The position numbers were made by a program, and so were the translations under genes. 64,000 nt of DNA from Pelargonium tetragonum (taxonomy: Eukaryota; Streptophyta; Magnoliopsida; Geraniales; Geraniaceae): positions 62,001 to 126,000 of the forward strand of contig JAYMTL010000005.1 in assembly GCA_036897445.1 (NCBI GenBank), read 5' to 3'. A model generated the notes under the pieces. The model saw only the letters and a list, made by a program, of their open reading frames with translations, had not been told where the DNA came from and ran no database searches. Positions 24,501-39,155 of the stretch are shown here, piece after piece; position 1 is the stretch's first letter, and each line of letters starts with the position of its first letter.

Positions 24501-25798
24501 GAGAATTCTCTAATTTAGTTTGCTGAGAAGTCCTTATTTAATTGCAGGGTTGTATTTAGAAATTCCTTCAGAAAGGGCTTCTTTATTACTCTTGGCCAAA
24601 AGGGTCCTTGGTTTGTTTAAGTTTGAAATCTGTATTACGACAGTACTCTCAGAATCCCTAGGTTCGAGTACCTACTAACAGGTTTAATCAATATTATCTT
24701 TCATTTCTATATATAATGGGGAGGCAATCCACGCATAATACTATAGTAGTTAAGTTAAAGTCTAAATATTTATAAAAAATTTTGAATTCTAGATTTATGA
24801 AGATTTTAGTTTTAACAAGCATATTCTACCTATACAAGAACCACTCACGAGAGGTGTACTAGCGGAGCCCTACACAGTTACTTTAGAAAGTAATAATAAA
24901 GTAAGACTTATCCGCGAAAGTTTTTCGAAATTTAGCAGTAACTGGGTCTTTTAACAGTGTCTCCTTAATTTAAATAAGAACCTGTTTCCCCCATGCCTTA
25001 TACTTTATATTAGACCCGGATTGTTGCTTCAGGTAAATCCCTTAGCAAAAGATGCCCTTTCTTAATCTGCATTAAATTCTTATAAGTTTTAACCTTTGTA
25101 TAAGGCACTAATCTTTAGTGTATCATCCTTTTAGTAAACAAAGCAAGGCTCTTTTACAAGAACTTTTAGAATAAGTATCCTAATCGCTTGAAGGGGTATA
25201 TCTTGTTACATGTGATAGGGTAGCGCCGTTAATAAAGGAAAGTCTCGACTCAAATAGAAAATAGAAGTTGGACGTCAACGTTTTTATCAGTTATTGCTTT
25301 ATAAAGGAGCTTTGATTGTATGCGCGGTAACCTAATTTAACTTTGGGAATACCTTTAATAATAGGATATGAAAACTTATAAATGCGCGCTTTTTAGGACA
25401 TAAGGGGAGTACTCTGTATATTCGTAAGAGATAGAAAAAGACTGCAGGAAAATAATTCCAAGCCGAAATCTGTTACCGAGTATAAAGACCCCTTTAGTTA
25501 GTTAGATAAAGAGAATCCTCTTTTTTGAGAAAGAAACTCCGGTTATAAAAAGGTGCCCCTTTTTAATATTTCGAGCATTCCAAAAAATTTTTTATAAGAC
25601 CTCCTTTCAGGAACTTCCTTACAAAGCCTTGGGTATTTACCCGTTAAAGTTTCTTTATCCAAGTGAAAGATTTTATGTAAGAGAAGGACTTGACTTAGCT
25701 TAGGACCTCCTACTTCATTCATAGTTCCAACTCTGCATTATAAAGGCTCTTGAATATCTCGACTAAATAGAATCACTCACTTACGCTTACTTTTGTTA

Positions 25799-25821
25799 CC
25801 TTACCTAACTTCGAGAGTGCT
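25799..25821 (+). repeat. 23-bp dispersed repeat, copy 2
   Basis: CCTTACCTAACTTC followed by GAGAGTGCT matches 6217-6239 with one difference. It lies in a small B-like patch that also carries the TTACGCTTACTTTTG theme directly upstream. Confidence 0.65.
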
Positions 25822-28800
25822 AAAAGCTTAAGACAGCTACTAAGATAGATAGAATGTAGGGTTCAAGTCCAGAGTCCACATTATAAGACACTAGTTACAG
25901 AGTACAAAGAGTAGAGCTAAGAAGAGTAGGAATTCAAGAAGGTTCATAGATAGCGAAAGGGCTCCTTTCATACCATACTCGTAGTACTAGTTCTTGGCTC
26001 AGCTTTCTTTACTCTCGAATTCTTAACCAGGCACGGAACCCCTGCTTTACCCCAACTCTTCACTTTCTTGTATAAAAGTTTTTACCGAACCCTTAGAGAT
26101 TTAATTGTACTCCTTTGAGATACCCATACTTAAATTAGGTGACACTATAGGGTAGTAGGGGACTGCCGAAGCTTTCTAGTTACAGCAAAAAGATATGGTT
26201 AAGTGTATGAACTCTTTAAAAAAGTACTAACTAAAGAATGACTAGAGATTTATTAGCTGCCAAATACTACAGTAGGGCCTGCTTTCCTTTTTTAAATTGA
26301 AATAAATCTTCCTTTTGTTAATTTCTTCTTTGCCTTTATTAATAAGTATTTTGACTTAGAATCCTCGGAGTTTAGTAATTTTTGTACGAGACAGTTCTAA
26401 TTGTAATAGATAGTATAAAAGTCTTTTTAAGGTTTATAACCTCTTATTCATTGTTCTTTTCGTTAAAAAAAAGAGGATATAAACCTAGAATATAAGTCGG
26501 TGGAACGTAGTAAGGGAGGGTAATGCAGGAAGTGTACATGAATATTCCTACTTACGTTATAACTTCCAACTGCATAACTTCGTTTGTAATACCGGATTTC
26601 TTAAACTTACAGGAAACCCCCAAAAACAAGGGAAGATTTTACGTACTACAACTCAAAGAGCCTTACCTTTTCCCACTTCCGGCTCTCTAGAATAATAAAA
26701 ATTTATCCTGTAAAAACCTTGATTATAAATGTAGGAGAACAAGACGACCTTATCAAGAGCCCTTTTGTCTTTTGTTTACTTTACTAGAACCTACTAAAAT
26801 AAAAAGCCCGAGAATTTTGAGAAAGATCTTAGCCTTAAGTTTTATAGATAGAAATAGAAAGCTTCAAAAGAGCGTAGGAAACCCTTGACTTTTTCTAAAT
26901 CTTATTATGTTCCGGTTAACCCCTCCGAGTCTTTTAGATAGAAACTATTTACTTTAAAAGTGTATAATAGCTCTAGTTTCTAGGTTATTCCCGAAATTCC
27001 AGGTTAACGCAGCTATAAAGAAGTCACTTATAGAAAAATCTTTCCCTATTCTAAGTTTGGAGTCTTTTATTAAGGAATCTTAAGACTAAAAAGTAAAGTC
27101 TGAAAAGGTTCTAAGCCGGGGTGTATAGAATTCTAAAGAGGATTTCTGTCAGTTTCATTTAATAAGAGTTGTTTAGGAACAAGTCAAGGAATATCATTCT
27201 TTTAGAAATTTATAGTTCTTTACTGGAAACCTGGAAACAAGGCAGTACAAGAGCAACTTTAAGACTTTAATTCCTTTATAGAGAGTGCCTAGAGATCCTC
27301 GCTTTGTGTTTAAGTTATACGAAATTAGAAGAAGTCAAAATCACTTAAATAGAACAAGAGAGACTCGTCGCACTAAGCTACCTAAGGACCTTTATTCCCT
27401 ATAAGCTAATTAGGTCTGTATGCTATTCTGCAGGAGTTCCCTTAAAAGGGGGTAATGTTAGCAGAGTACAGAAGTTTTTCCTACCTTTATGGACCTGGTT
27501 TCCCTAAGCAAGTTCTTTACTTTAACGATAAGCTCAAAAACGGGTTTGGAAGAGTGGGATGCCCTAACTTTATCCACTTTTATGGAAAATGATCTAAGGG
27601 AAGTGGTAATTTCATAAGGTATTCGGCTCCGCTTTATTATCAATGGGAAAATCTTTCCATGTCTAGAGTAAAGAGTTTTCGGTCACAAGATTTTATCCAA
27701 TAAGCATAGCCTTAAGCCCGGTACTACAAAAGGGGGTTGCCTTGTTTTTCATATCAGGAGAATCCCTTACTTTTACTTAGTTGTGTTAGTTACTTTATTT
27801 TTATGGTCTCTTATAGTCAATTCCCAAGTATAAAAAGTTGGAAAGAAAATGGTTTACTCTTTTTACTTTGTATTACTGGGGCTGAAAATAGGTTTTCACA
27901 TTCACTGTATATAATATTTTAATATTTTTTTACTTTCTAGAGTCTAGTATTTTTCTAGTAAAGAGAATAGAAAACTAGATCTTAACAAAAAGAAATTTCT
28001 GACTTATTTAGTAAAAACAAGAAATTCACGGAAACTTCTTGGCCAGGCGCCCCCTTTTCCTAAACGGGAAGTCTTCTATGAAATAAAAAGTATAAGAATA
28101 ATACAAAAAGTACAAGGGCTCTATTAATATTAAAGCGAGGGGGATTGCGAGCCTTAACTGGAAAACAAGTATAGAATGGATACGCCAAAAAAATGGGAGA
28201 TTATAAATCCCTTTTATATTATAGAGTACCGTTTTTGACTGAGTAAATTTAGGCCTGCCCCTTGCGAGAAATTACAATTTTAATGTAATTTCAATTCTGC
28301 AATATTTTTAATATCCCAGGCACAAAGAGTGTCCTTATACAATTAGGAGATTAACCGCACTTTTGTGCCTCCCACCAGTAAGGTAGTTAAAGATTCCTTG
28401 GCATGCCCGTATAAAGAATGAATAAAAAGTGCCTTATTACTTTGGATTCCACCACAGCAGAACTAGAATAAGGAAGAAAGAACTAGAGCTCCCTCCAGAG
28501 TTATCGATCGAGGAAAGTTAGAGTCTTGTTTCTTTGTCAAGCATATCCCACGAAAGTTATAGGAGTCAAAATTCAACTTTTTGGTTTGACTTTCGAGTTG
28601 CAGTTTCTTCTCAAGAAGGAGCTTTATATGACCTATTTTGTATGCTCCTTAAGGGAACCTCTTAATAAAAAACACAGTCAATTTTATACAGTATAGTAGC
28701 CTTATATTAAGGGACCCAAGTATCCTTTTAGGAAATTTTTATACTCTCAAGGAAGAAAGATATTTTGACTTATATTACATGTCCAAAGGGCCCTTCGCGA

Positions 28801-31800
28801 GTGATATAATTAAAAGTTATAAATTAGATGATAGGGCTCCTAAGTTTATTGAAAGGGGTCGTGCCAAACCGGCCCAGATTGTGCAGGAATATTCTAGGGA
28901 TTTTGTGTATATAGCTCTTACTAACAAAACGGATAAGTATTAGTGCTTTTTGCCAACTTCAGTAGAAGCTTATACAAAACTTTTTGATCAAGCATATTAA
29001 GTTAAGCTACTCGGCAAAAGTCTTGAGAATTCTAGGCAAAGTGAGGATATCCCTCTTTATAACCTAAGGTTTTCATGTAAGCTTTTGGTCAGTGTACGGT
29101 CCCTTTTCTCACCTTGTATTTCCTTCAAATTCAATTTATTTTAAGTAAACTCGTAGAACCCTTGCAGTCCCTCTGAACACCTAAAATTTGCGGGTAACTA
29201 GAAAATATAGCGCTTTATTACAACTTTTAATAACACTACTGGATAAAAAAATTCCAAACACGGACCAAACTTTCTGCAGTCCAACGGGCATAGCTCTCTT
29301 ATTTCGGCCCCGTCTACAAAAGGGGGAGTCCGAGTTTACTTTTTGGTATAGTAGAAAGGGGTTTTTGTTTTTTATGGGATATCCTATACAATTACTGTAA
29401 TATAGATATTTCCACTCTAAACAAATGAGGAACTTTAACAGACCCGAGGGGCCTAGGAGCGGACAGGGCAATACTTGTGTACTTTTTATAACTTGGCTTA
29501 ATCAGATATTGGGTTTTTGCTAAGAAGTCTTTACTCCTTTTTAGAGTACATTTGGTTTTAGGTAAATGCCTGCTTTTGATGTTGTGTGGAAAAGATTATT
29601 CTCAAACTTTATAGCCTATAGAATCCTTATACGGCGTCATCTAAGAACCAGCTTTATCTCTTTTTCATAGAGCAAGCAAGTCCCTAAAGCTTGTAGAATT
29701 TAGGCGAATCCGGATCTGGCTAGGTTGGGTTAGTATTGAAACAGGGTTCAATTTTCACTTTTCTGGTATAGGGTAACTAGACCCAATCACTGCAAAATGA
29801 AATAGATTTATACTATAAAAACGAAAAAAACGAACTTGCGAATTGCTAATATAGGGATAAGTTTACTCAGCTACCCCCGGTGGAAGTTCTTACAAGGTAA
29901 ACATACTTAGATCTTTAACTCAGGGTTAATTTCTAAATTATAGAGTTTCTTTACAAGTTTTTAATAATAAACGTAAGTAGGGTTCTTTTTTTTTTTAGTT
30001 GAAGAAGGAAAAGCTTAGAGCAAACTAGTCCGTGTTATATAAAGAACCTTGGGAAGTCTATATGGGTTTTTTAAGACCTACGATTTTCTAAAAGAAGCCC
30101 TTCGCCTATATATGAGTATTTCTCCGACTTGGCCCGTGACACTATCCTGGATTAGCGCAGCTTTAGGCGCCTTGACTTGAAAAGTCTATTATATAGAGGC
30201 GTTATCCTTTTAGTTGTTAGTACCAATTCGAAATGTTTTCCCGTTTTGTGTAATTTTATTCTAAAGTATTCTAATTCTAAGCTAAAAAAAGCTGTACCTG
30301 GGAAAGAGTAAGTATTGGATCATAAAAATAGATTGCGCTAAAAAGGACAAGCAGTAAGGAGAGAAGAGTCTCGTTATTTCAATATTCTAAAGGTTCTAAA
30401 ACAAAAATGCATTTATTAGAATATAAAGCTCAGATTTTCTTAGTATAGCTTAGTAGAGGGGCCCCACTTAAAAACTAGGCGTGTTTATTTACTTTCTTTA
30501 GTAAGAGCGGAAACCTGCTCAATAAATCCACGTTTTTATGCCTTATAAAGTTAAGTATATCACATAAGATACATTTCATTAACGGGGTTCCCTGCCCGCT
30601 CAGTTTACCTAGGCAACTCCGGAGGCAGCTAAGAAGTACTAACTTACACTCTTACTTCGTTTATAGGGATTTCTCTTACAAAAAAATACCTGTGCAACAA
30701 AATCTTGGAAATATTGTATACCTAAAACCTTTTTACTTATTTCTGATAGAACTATAACTTTTTAAAAGATTCCGCCCCACTCTCCTAAAGATTCCCTATA
30801 AAAGTACAGGGATTCCCATAAATTGACTCTTGTACTGAATTTTTTTCCGTAGCATTTCAGAGCAATACTAGGATCTCTTTATTGTTATAGCGGAACTGCT
30901 TTCTATCGCTTGATAAGAAAACTATAGAAAAAACTCTTTTGAGTCTAAGAATTGCCTTTAAATGAGGGGTTACCTAATATTAAGTTACTATTTACTATAA
31001 AACGCTTGCTGGAGCCTATTGAACAGATATAAAAAAGAGAGGTGCACCTAAGCAATGTCCTGCGGAAAGAAAACCTTTGTAAGCGGGAATCCTTATAAAT
31101 TCTCCTTTTAGACTCTTTTATCTTTATTACAAATAAGCAAATAAGTATCTTCCAAATTTTGCAGAAAGTCTCTGCTGAGCTTCTTATCTTCCTCAGAGTA
31201 TTCTCGTGCAACCCCGCTTTTCCTTATGATTCTTTCTAACAAAAACCCCTTTAAAGAACATTTAGTAGTGGGGTTTAGTTGACTTAGATTTGAACAGGGT
31301 TCCACACCAAAATATATAAGCAAGACCTTTTTTTCTGTCTATAAAGTACTCCATTTACCACTCCAAGTGATACACTCCTAAAGATTAACCATTCCGTAAG
31401 GTACTGGATAAGCTTGCCCTAAAATCTCTACAATTGCGAAGAAACTTAAGTTTTGGCCTAGGTTTTGAATCTATATAACGTAAATTCTCGAAAGGATTTA
31501 CTACTAAGTACACCTTTCTAAAGCCCACCGAGAAATGACACTTTAATTGAGTTACCTTTGCTCTTTTATATTAGATTAGACGCGGATTAGTTCTGTATAC
31601 TGAAAGAGGTATACTCACCTCTTCTTATTTAGTTTTGTAAGAGCCCCTTTTTTACAAACTAAGACTTGTAAAAGCAGAAAGATTCAATTCCAATTTGGGT
31701 TACAGGAAAGGGTCCTTGTAAGAGGAGTCTACGCCTGGAAAAATATTTAAAACTAATTAATACCTTATTAATAGTACATTAGAAAGACAAGGATTTGATT

Positions 31801-34800
31801 ATACAGAGGATATCTGAAAAAAGCTTCCTTTTTCTTTCTTAGAGAGCCTTGTTACTCGGATAAATTTAGAGTATCCTTCAATTTTTCATCTACGCAATAC
31901 CTAAACTAAAGGCCCTGTTCTTTCTAAACTAAAATTACTATCGGAAAGAATAGGAATCTCGTATTTTTATACAAAATACCATAAATTTTGCAATCCGGGG
32001 AGCCCCGTGATGAAGATAAAGTCCTTAAGAGTGTTTAATTAGATGGTAAAAAAATGAGTACATGTTACACTGAGTTGGACTGCGTGCCTTAAATAAAGCA
32101 TTTCTTTTTGCTCCTAAACACAAGAAACTAAGAATCTTTTAGTGGGTATTGGTAAAGCGCTATTTTAGTACTTTCTGTTTATTGGGAGTCCTGTTCACTC
32201 GAAGTAGCTTCCAAGAGATTAAGACTGAACTCTTAGGATAACCCCAGTTTTGCTTGTAAAGAAAGTGTATGCTTTTTTTCATGCTAACACATAATACCTC
32301 AACCGCAAGCGAGTCCCGGCCTACCCTTTTAACTCTTTTTATTAGGTAACAACTCCAGCAGCGCTTTTACGATGTATGCAATAATGGGTATGTTATTCTT
32401 GTACTTTTACAGGATTTATTAAGAGTTTATAAGCATAAATAAGGGCTGCAACTATAAGAGATTTTAAAAAATTCGTAGATAAAATTGAGTTTAGAAAGAA
32501 GGCAAACTGGAGACCCTAATTCTCTAAAGTTGGAGTTGTAGATTTAATTTAATGCGCGGCAACTGCATATATATATAAGGTATTCTAGGTTCTAATACTT
32601 TCCGTTCAAGCTGTTCTGAATAAAAAAAGGAACAAATATGCTTTCGCGGTGCTTTTTGAGGATTTTTTCATAAGTAAGCTTTATTATATGTCATGTCTTT
32701 GTTTTAGACTCATTTATGTCAGGAATATAAAAAGAGTTCTTATGTACTTATTTCAACCTATTCTGGCTGGGTAAGTCCTTTGAGTTTTATTTAAGGGAAT
32801 TCTTAATTGAGTGAATATACCCAAATAGACGTCCAAAATTACCGCTACCGTAAACAAAAATTTTTACAGTAAGGCTTTACTTAATTTACACGGAGTGGAA
32901 AAACCCTAGGATACCAGCCACCCTTCTTTAACTGGGTCTGAAAGTGTCTGTTAACATAAGAGTTTAATTACAAACCCTGTATTGTATTCTTCTAATTCGA
33001 AATTTCTACTCAGTATTGCTATTCTTATTTGTTTTACCTTACACTCTTGCTCTTGTTAAGGCTTTTTCCTTGTAATTTAATAAGGGGTTTTTAGCCTTTT
33101 GAAATTCTAGTAGTACCTTGTCAATATTAAGCTAAACTCTCGAGGTACCACAGAAACTTGTACAAGAATTTGAAGTTAAATTAAAGAAAAAGTATAAAAT
33201 ACGAAACTCCTAGCCGACTAGAAAGTTATTTTTGTATAAACCCCGTCAAACCAAAAACCTTAAAAAGCAACTCTTGTGAGCCTTTGAAACTCTAGGAGTA
33301 TCCGAGCCCCAATAAAAATAGCTGGACTTCTGCATTAGAGGCACCTTTTTCTTAAACCACCTAGTAGTTTGCAAAGATGAATCAAGAAAATCCGGTGTAG
33401 AGAAGCCTCAATTTCTCTAGAAAATAGATACGCAAAAGAAGCTTCTTCAAGTAAAATAAAAGGGAATTTTTGACTAGACCTGAATCTGCATTTCCACTAA
33501 AAATCTCTTCTCGTCGCCTGTAGCAAAACTTTTACATACCGGGGACTCCCTAATCAGGCATATAAGCTGCTTTTGAAAAAACTATAACTTCAGCTTTATC
33601 CAGGTGCTAAATTTACTCGGCGTTTAATTAATAAGGGTAAGATCTAGCACCCCTGAATCTACGACTTTTACCAGGAGCTTTCCGTTGGTTTTTTTGGCGC
33701 CTTTTAACAATGCGCTGTAAAGATATATTATAGACTTAGACGACTACAGTATAAAAGTCTAAAATTTAACTAGCTTAACGTTAGAAAAAGGACTAAAAAA
33801 ATTTTTAAAAGAAATCTAGACAAGACTGAATCCTTCTCATAACTTTGGGAAGCAGCTACATTATATTAGATTCTTGCGAACAAGAGGAGTGTCACACCGG
33901 TAGTCTAGGGTAACCCCCTTATTTTTATAAGGGAAAGACTTTCTCGGAATGTTAAGGATGCTGGATCTGAATTAGTTAGTTTGAACAGGGCTAACCCTAG
34001 GTTGTTATACTCTTGTCAAAAAACCCTTGAGTTATTTATAAGTTTTTTGGTATCTCTAGACCCTTTCCTTTTGATTATATTTTTTAATTCTTGTTTTTTA
34101 GGAACTTCCTTGTCATAAGTAAAGACTTCCCTTGTTAGTCTTGATACCCGCTATTATACCTGTCTTATGGAGCTTAGTACCTATCTTATTTACAATACCT
34201 ACTCCTAAATCCTATAACCTAAAGAAAAAAAGGGACTTCCTTGCCTTTGAACTCTCTCTTGTAAAATGAATGTCTTTCTATTCTACTCTATATTCTTAAC
34301 TCTGGGTTCCGGATCAATTATTCAATTTACTATCTTTAATACTACCCCGATTTAGACACTAGGACCCCTTATTATTGTTATTGCAAATATAATGTAAGGA
34401 AAACCTTATTAGTAGTTCAATTTTTTGTACCGAAGTTGGAGTTTTTTGAACAGATATATATATATTAAATTTCTTTATATATGTCCTAAAGTTTTATAGA
34501 GACTTTTTTCTAATCTAATTGTCAAGGGCGGGTCAAAAAGGAAGCATAAGTACTCAAGGTGGAGATATTTGAGACTTAACCAGTAAGTGCCCAAAATGAC
34601 AGACTTTCTAACAGAGGATAAAATCTTGAGACTTAAGGGCTAAGTTTATAAGCCGGGTATTTCCTTTAAATTGAGTGGCAAAAGGAAGTTTTCCATATTC
34701 AAGAGAGAAATAGCAGATACAAAAAAGTGGTACTCCTATACAAAAAGAATAATAATAAATATTATCAATTTCTTACTTAATTTTAAAGTCCTAGTAACTA

Positions 34801-35104
34801 AGCTGGTAAAAGGACGAGTCTGCATAAAAAGTCTATGCTTGTGCTTGCAGTAAATATAGATTACCCGTTTAGTTACATTAAATTAAAGTAATTGATTGTC
34901 GAAGTGTAACTCCCGAATGGAATACAAAGTAAAGGGGGTCATTTTTTTATTTGTATACAACTCCAAGACGCCCCGTGGCCAGTTCTTTATGGTACAACAA
35001 GTAGCTCCTTTAACAAAGGGTTCCTTTTTTAAAAAGATTTTTAAGAGATTTCCATAATGTGAAAACTTAACTTATTGTAAGCGGTGCTTTTAGGTTCTTA
35101 AATT

Positions 35105-35117
35105 AAAAAAGGGTCCT
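35105..35117. repeat. Mini-palindrome AAAAAAGGGTCCT, copy 2
   Basis: Identical to 4354-4366 and 43693-43705. A related AAAGGGTTCCTTTTTT lies 80 bp upstream at 35017-35032, so mini-palindromes are locally clustered. Confidence 0.6.
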
Positions 35118-36066
35118 TAAAGAGAGGCTTTCCCTCAAAATTTTTTGTGTGTATACAATGTAAAAGAATAGCTGCTAGGGTTCTTACTCCAGTGAGGTGG
35201 CCCCTGAATCTAGTGGATATTTGAAAACAGCAAGACACTCGTTATTTTTTAAAGTGTACCGATCACTTTCACGTAAATACATTAAAAAGAAGTTTATTTT
35301 CCAGTTCTTTTCATTAAAATTAGCTCATACAAAAGTATTCTTTTTCTTTTTTTAGTATAATACAAGTTAAGGAGGTTTGTCACCGGGACTTTGCTCAAGG
35401 TTAGACTTCTTGTGGAATTTAAGAAGTTTAATCTTTGCATTTGAAATATTCTATTTTAAGGAGTTTCTCCGCTACAGAGTCCCCAAAAGCCCGCTCTGCT
35501 AGTTTATTCTAAAAAGCTTGTAGAGGAATATGGATTATCTACGGAGAGGCCCCTTCCTTTTGCATGGGGTTTAGCTATAAGGACTTCCCTATTACCTTAA
35601 TAATCTTATTAACTAAAAAATTTGCTTCACTATTAAGACTTCATACTATTGAGATAAGAAGTTGAAATTATTTAGTACTCCTACTTACCAAGCTTACGCT
35701 CTTGCGGAGGGCTTTTGGGCTCAATTCCCGGTATTTCCGGCGCTTTATACAAATCTATAGGATTCCCAATTAAGCAGAAAAAAGTCAACTATATCAATTA
35801 CTCTAGTATGTTTTAACTTTTCCTTTTTATAGGTCACTCTTGATTTGACGAGTAAATCCCTACCTCCCAACAAGGACAAAAAAAGCTAGCAGTCTGGGAT
35901 AGGTACAACTGCCCAAGCTTCTTCGTAAAAAAGAAAAAAGAGGGGTGCTGCCTGCGTTATAAATTCTCAAATTCTATATGCTACGGATATCCTGTGTTTC
36001 ATCCAAGGATAACTATAGACTTAATCCTTTGATTCTAGAAAATTTTCTTTGCAAATTCTAAAGGAA

Positions 36067-36082
36067 GTTTACGTACGTAAAC
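36067..36082. repeat. 16-bp perfect palindrome
   Basis: GTTTACGTACGTAAAC is its own reverse complement. With this base composition about two such palindromes are expected in 64 kb by chance, so it may mean nothing. Confidence 0.5.
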
Positions 36083-38750
36083 CCAAGTACTACTAGCCAT
36101 TTTACTCCTCCGATAAAACTTGTTCGCACGTTACATTTCATTTTGCTCAAAGGAAAGTCGCCTTTTATTTTTATAGGATACTCCGGAAATCGGACAAGCT
36201 CTAACTAATAAGAAAAACTTGGGTCGATATTTACAAGTTACAAGGAGGGGTTCTCTTAAATTTCTTTTTAACTTACATCTCCGAAACAGTACTTAATCTC
36301 CTTAACACCACACAACTTGCCAGAATAGGGAGCTCGGCAATCTGAGGATATGGTATTTACCAGTCATTTTTTTGCAGAGCTTCATTAAAATAGCTGAAAA
36401 ATAAGATTTTTTACTTTTTTTAGTATCAGTAAACTGAAGTTTTAGAGCTTCCACTCTATCCAGATTTATATCATACTTGGATATTTCCTAAGTTTTTTTT
36501 AGCAAGCAGTACAAATTGAAATTACGTCGTGTAGAAAGATATTACAATAATTTTCTTTCATATAATAAGGAGTGCCCCTAACTTGTTGTTATTGCTGTAT
36601 CTAGCTTGGGAATATGGCTTTTAGAAATATAAGGCAGCGTTATACTTTGTTCTTTTTTGGATAACCCTTTATTCTTATAAGTGAACTAGGAATTTTCTCA
36701 AGTTACTTGCAAAGATTTTAAGTGTGTGGGATGCAATAAAATAAACGGAATAGACTTAAGTAAACTTAGTGAAGCCCTCAGTATATCCTTGGTGGGAATA
36801 ATAAGAACTCTTTATCTTAAATCTTGTCCAATCAAATACTATAGGCAAAGCAAACAAAAGGTACCCCTACCTAGTCCGTCTGTCAAAAGTAAGACTTTAT
36901 ATTCTGGAACTGCCTTCTAAAATTTTCTAACTAATTTACATTTATTATTGTTTACAACAATCATGTAGAAAATGGAAGGGGTAGTTTTTTGGGGACACTC
37001 TCATCAAGCTGCTAAGCTACAAAATTGGAATTTATTAAAGGAACTCTTTAGACTTCTTCAAGATCTAGAAAATAAACTAACACGGGGTTCAAGTTATAGG
37101 TTATAGGATGCTTCAACAGGAATTCGCGTTATATATATTTTTTTCTTATTTCACTTTAAGTTCAGAATTTCGGGTAGTTCTATTCCACTCAAGTACTCAG
37201 TAGCGTCGGTAAAGAGGACTCGCTTAATTTTGGTTCAGGCTAATTTATGCATACCCTTTTGTATTATTGTAAGCTACTTGTGGGCTAAATTTGGATAACT
37301 AAAAGCAGTCTACTTATAAAGAATCTCTACAGGTAACAATTCGATCCATATTGAAAACGGACTCGGACACAAAGTATAATATGGAAATGGGTAGTCCAGA
37401 AATGTCCTAATTTACTATGGAAGTAACTAAAAATTTTAGAGGGTTACTGTTGCTAAAAAAGTTTTTAGAAATTCCTTATCTTAGACGGAGCCCTTAGAGG
37501 AACCGGGCCTGGTAAGGGGGTGAAATGACAGATATACGAATGAAAATCACCGGACCCTTTTTTTAGTCTTAGCTTCCTAAAAATCTAATAATATTAAACT
37601 CTCCTTTAATTTTTCTTTCTTCGCGAAACAAAAGTCCTTAGCTCGAACTTATCTATAGCATTTTAATCAGGATATTTGTTAATTTCTTGCTTATGAAAAA
37701 GAGAGGGTTAAAGGTGAGGGCTTGAATAACACGTTTTGCAGAACCCTGCTTAAGCCTGGGATTCGTAAAATTCTCAAAACAAAAATAAGAGGGCTTCGTT
37801 ACAGGATGCTTTATGGCAGAATATTTTTCGAAAATAATTAAAAATCTCCCATCCTGAACTGCGGGTTTAGCGCATGCATGAGAAAGGCCATAAAATTGGT
37901 TTTCTATATTGAATTATATTCTAATACGACGCCGCAGATTAATAAGATTCGGGGTAGATATCCTTGAGTAATACGGAGTCTCTAAATCCCCATTTAGGGT
38001 TTTTGTAGGCGTAACAAAGCTTAGTATTCCCTTTAGTGTTTATGATAGATACATTATGAACTTAGACTTTCATGGTTGGGATAAGCAAGCTGGTTCAGGA
38101 ATAACATAAACTTTATCTTTAGTTGTTTGTTCTGGAAGGATAGGTTGAGAGCAGAGTTCCCTTATGTTTCATTATGGGCAGTTCAGTTTGAGTTGCTAGT
38201 TCTTGAGGTTGAGTTTCCGATAAAGGTTGCCAAGCTGTTGGGCTGGGTTGGAAGTGCAAAGGAGGAATTTTGCTTCTAAGAAATAGGTTTAGGTGTTGAT
38301 CAAGATATAGATATTCTCGTGTAAGCAGTAGATCTTAGAATTAACTTATAGAGATAGAATTTCTTGGTTAATACGGTGATGGTAAATAAGGAATAGAATA
38401 ACTGTAAAACCTAGAATTTAATTGAAAGCAGTTGCAGCTAGATTCTATTGTTCGAGCGAGAATTCCTAAAATACCATACTTAAGAGTTCTACTGAAGAGA
38501 GATACTTAGAGGATATTAATCATGTTAGTACCTTTGTTCAGTTGTTGAAACCTTGACAAGGAGGAGTTGAGATTCTAATAATCTTGAGGGAAATCCTAAG
38601 AAAGCTCTTTGGAAGGTCAATCTAGTCGAGAAGGACTTATCCGATTCAGACAAGTGTATAGCTGTGCTGCTAAAGCTTAAATGTATTCTATGCAGTCCTT
38701 GTACTTGGTACTTGTCAGGAGTTAATCATAAGTCTTAATGGATGGAAACC

Positions 38751-38772
38751 AGATTCTATTTCTTTTGGAAAG
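38751..38772 (+). repeat. AGATTCTATTT repeat, copy 1
   Basis: AGATTCTATTTCTTTTGGAA continues to AG and closely resembles 40777-40799 and 55955-55973. A shorter relative, GGATTCTATTCTTTTGGG, lies at 41139-41156. This is one module of the B-type family. Confidence 0.55.
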
Positions 38773-39097
38773 TTTGTTTATCTTGTACTAGAGAATAAGC
38801 TTATACCCGGTTATTCAGAAAAAGTCTTCCTAGCACATTAGCTGCTAAGTATTTCCAGGTTTTGCTAGGTACTTCTTAGATTAGAGAGCTTTATTAGGAT
38901 AATAAGCTATTTGTATTCAGTTGCTAGATGGAAACCAGGCTGAAAGGTGTTAAACACAGAGTATTCCTGTATTCTTTTGTAGCTTTGAAAGGTGTCAATT
39001 GATTCTCTTCTTTGAATCATAGCTTTCCTTATTCCGAAAATTCTAAACAGGTTAAGGTGTTATAGACAGAAAATGTAAGATATTTCCTGAGTATCTT

Positions 39098-39155
39098 CCT
39101 ATAATGTATTCCAGGTATTCTTGTCTTGCGCTGGCTGACATTGAAGGTAAAGGAG
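39098..39155 (+). repeat. Diverged direct repeat, copy A
   Basis: Shares with 41563-41625 the ordered blocks TAATGTATT, GTATTC-TT and GACATTGAAGG/GACATCGAGG, with small gaps between. The blocks are colinear over about 60 bp. I read this as an old duplication. Confidence 0.45.

Larger units (their letters stand above)
20480..38000. other. Gene-free A-type tract 3
   Basis: This is the longest gene-free A-type stretch. It holds the longest open frame in the window (29181-29471, minus, 96 codons) and an overlapping 70-codon frame on the other strand at 29188-29400. Neither has a motif, and such overlap is typical of chance frames. Mini-palindromes are frequent. A short B-like patch lies at about 25770-25960. 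A perfect 10-bp palindrome GGGTTAACCC sits at 22925-22934. Separate entries cover the strong hairpin, the dispersed repeat and the palindromes. Confidence 0.55.

Noticed and set aside
24601-24684. T-loop-like CCTAGGTTCGAGTACCTA with upstream GAAATCTG
   Set aside because: Only the T arm pairs, and that with an 8-nt loop. No acceptor or D stem was found.
28268-28292. 9-bp hairpin GAAATTACA/TGTAATTTC
   Set aside because: AT-rich stems of this length are expected more than ten times in the window by chance.
29181-29471. Longest open frame, 96 codons on the minus strand
   Set aside because: Overlapped by a 70-codon frame on the other strand, no motif, no neighbouring genes, and within chance length for this base composition.
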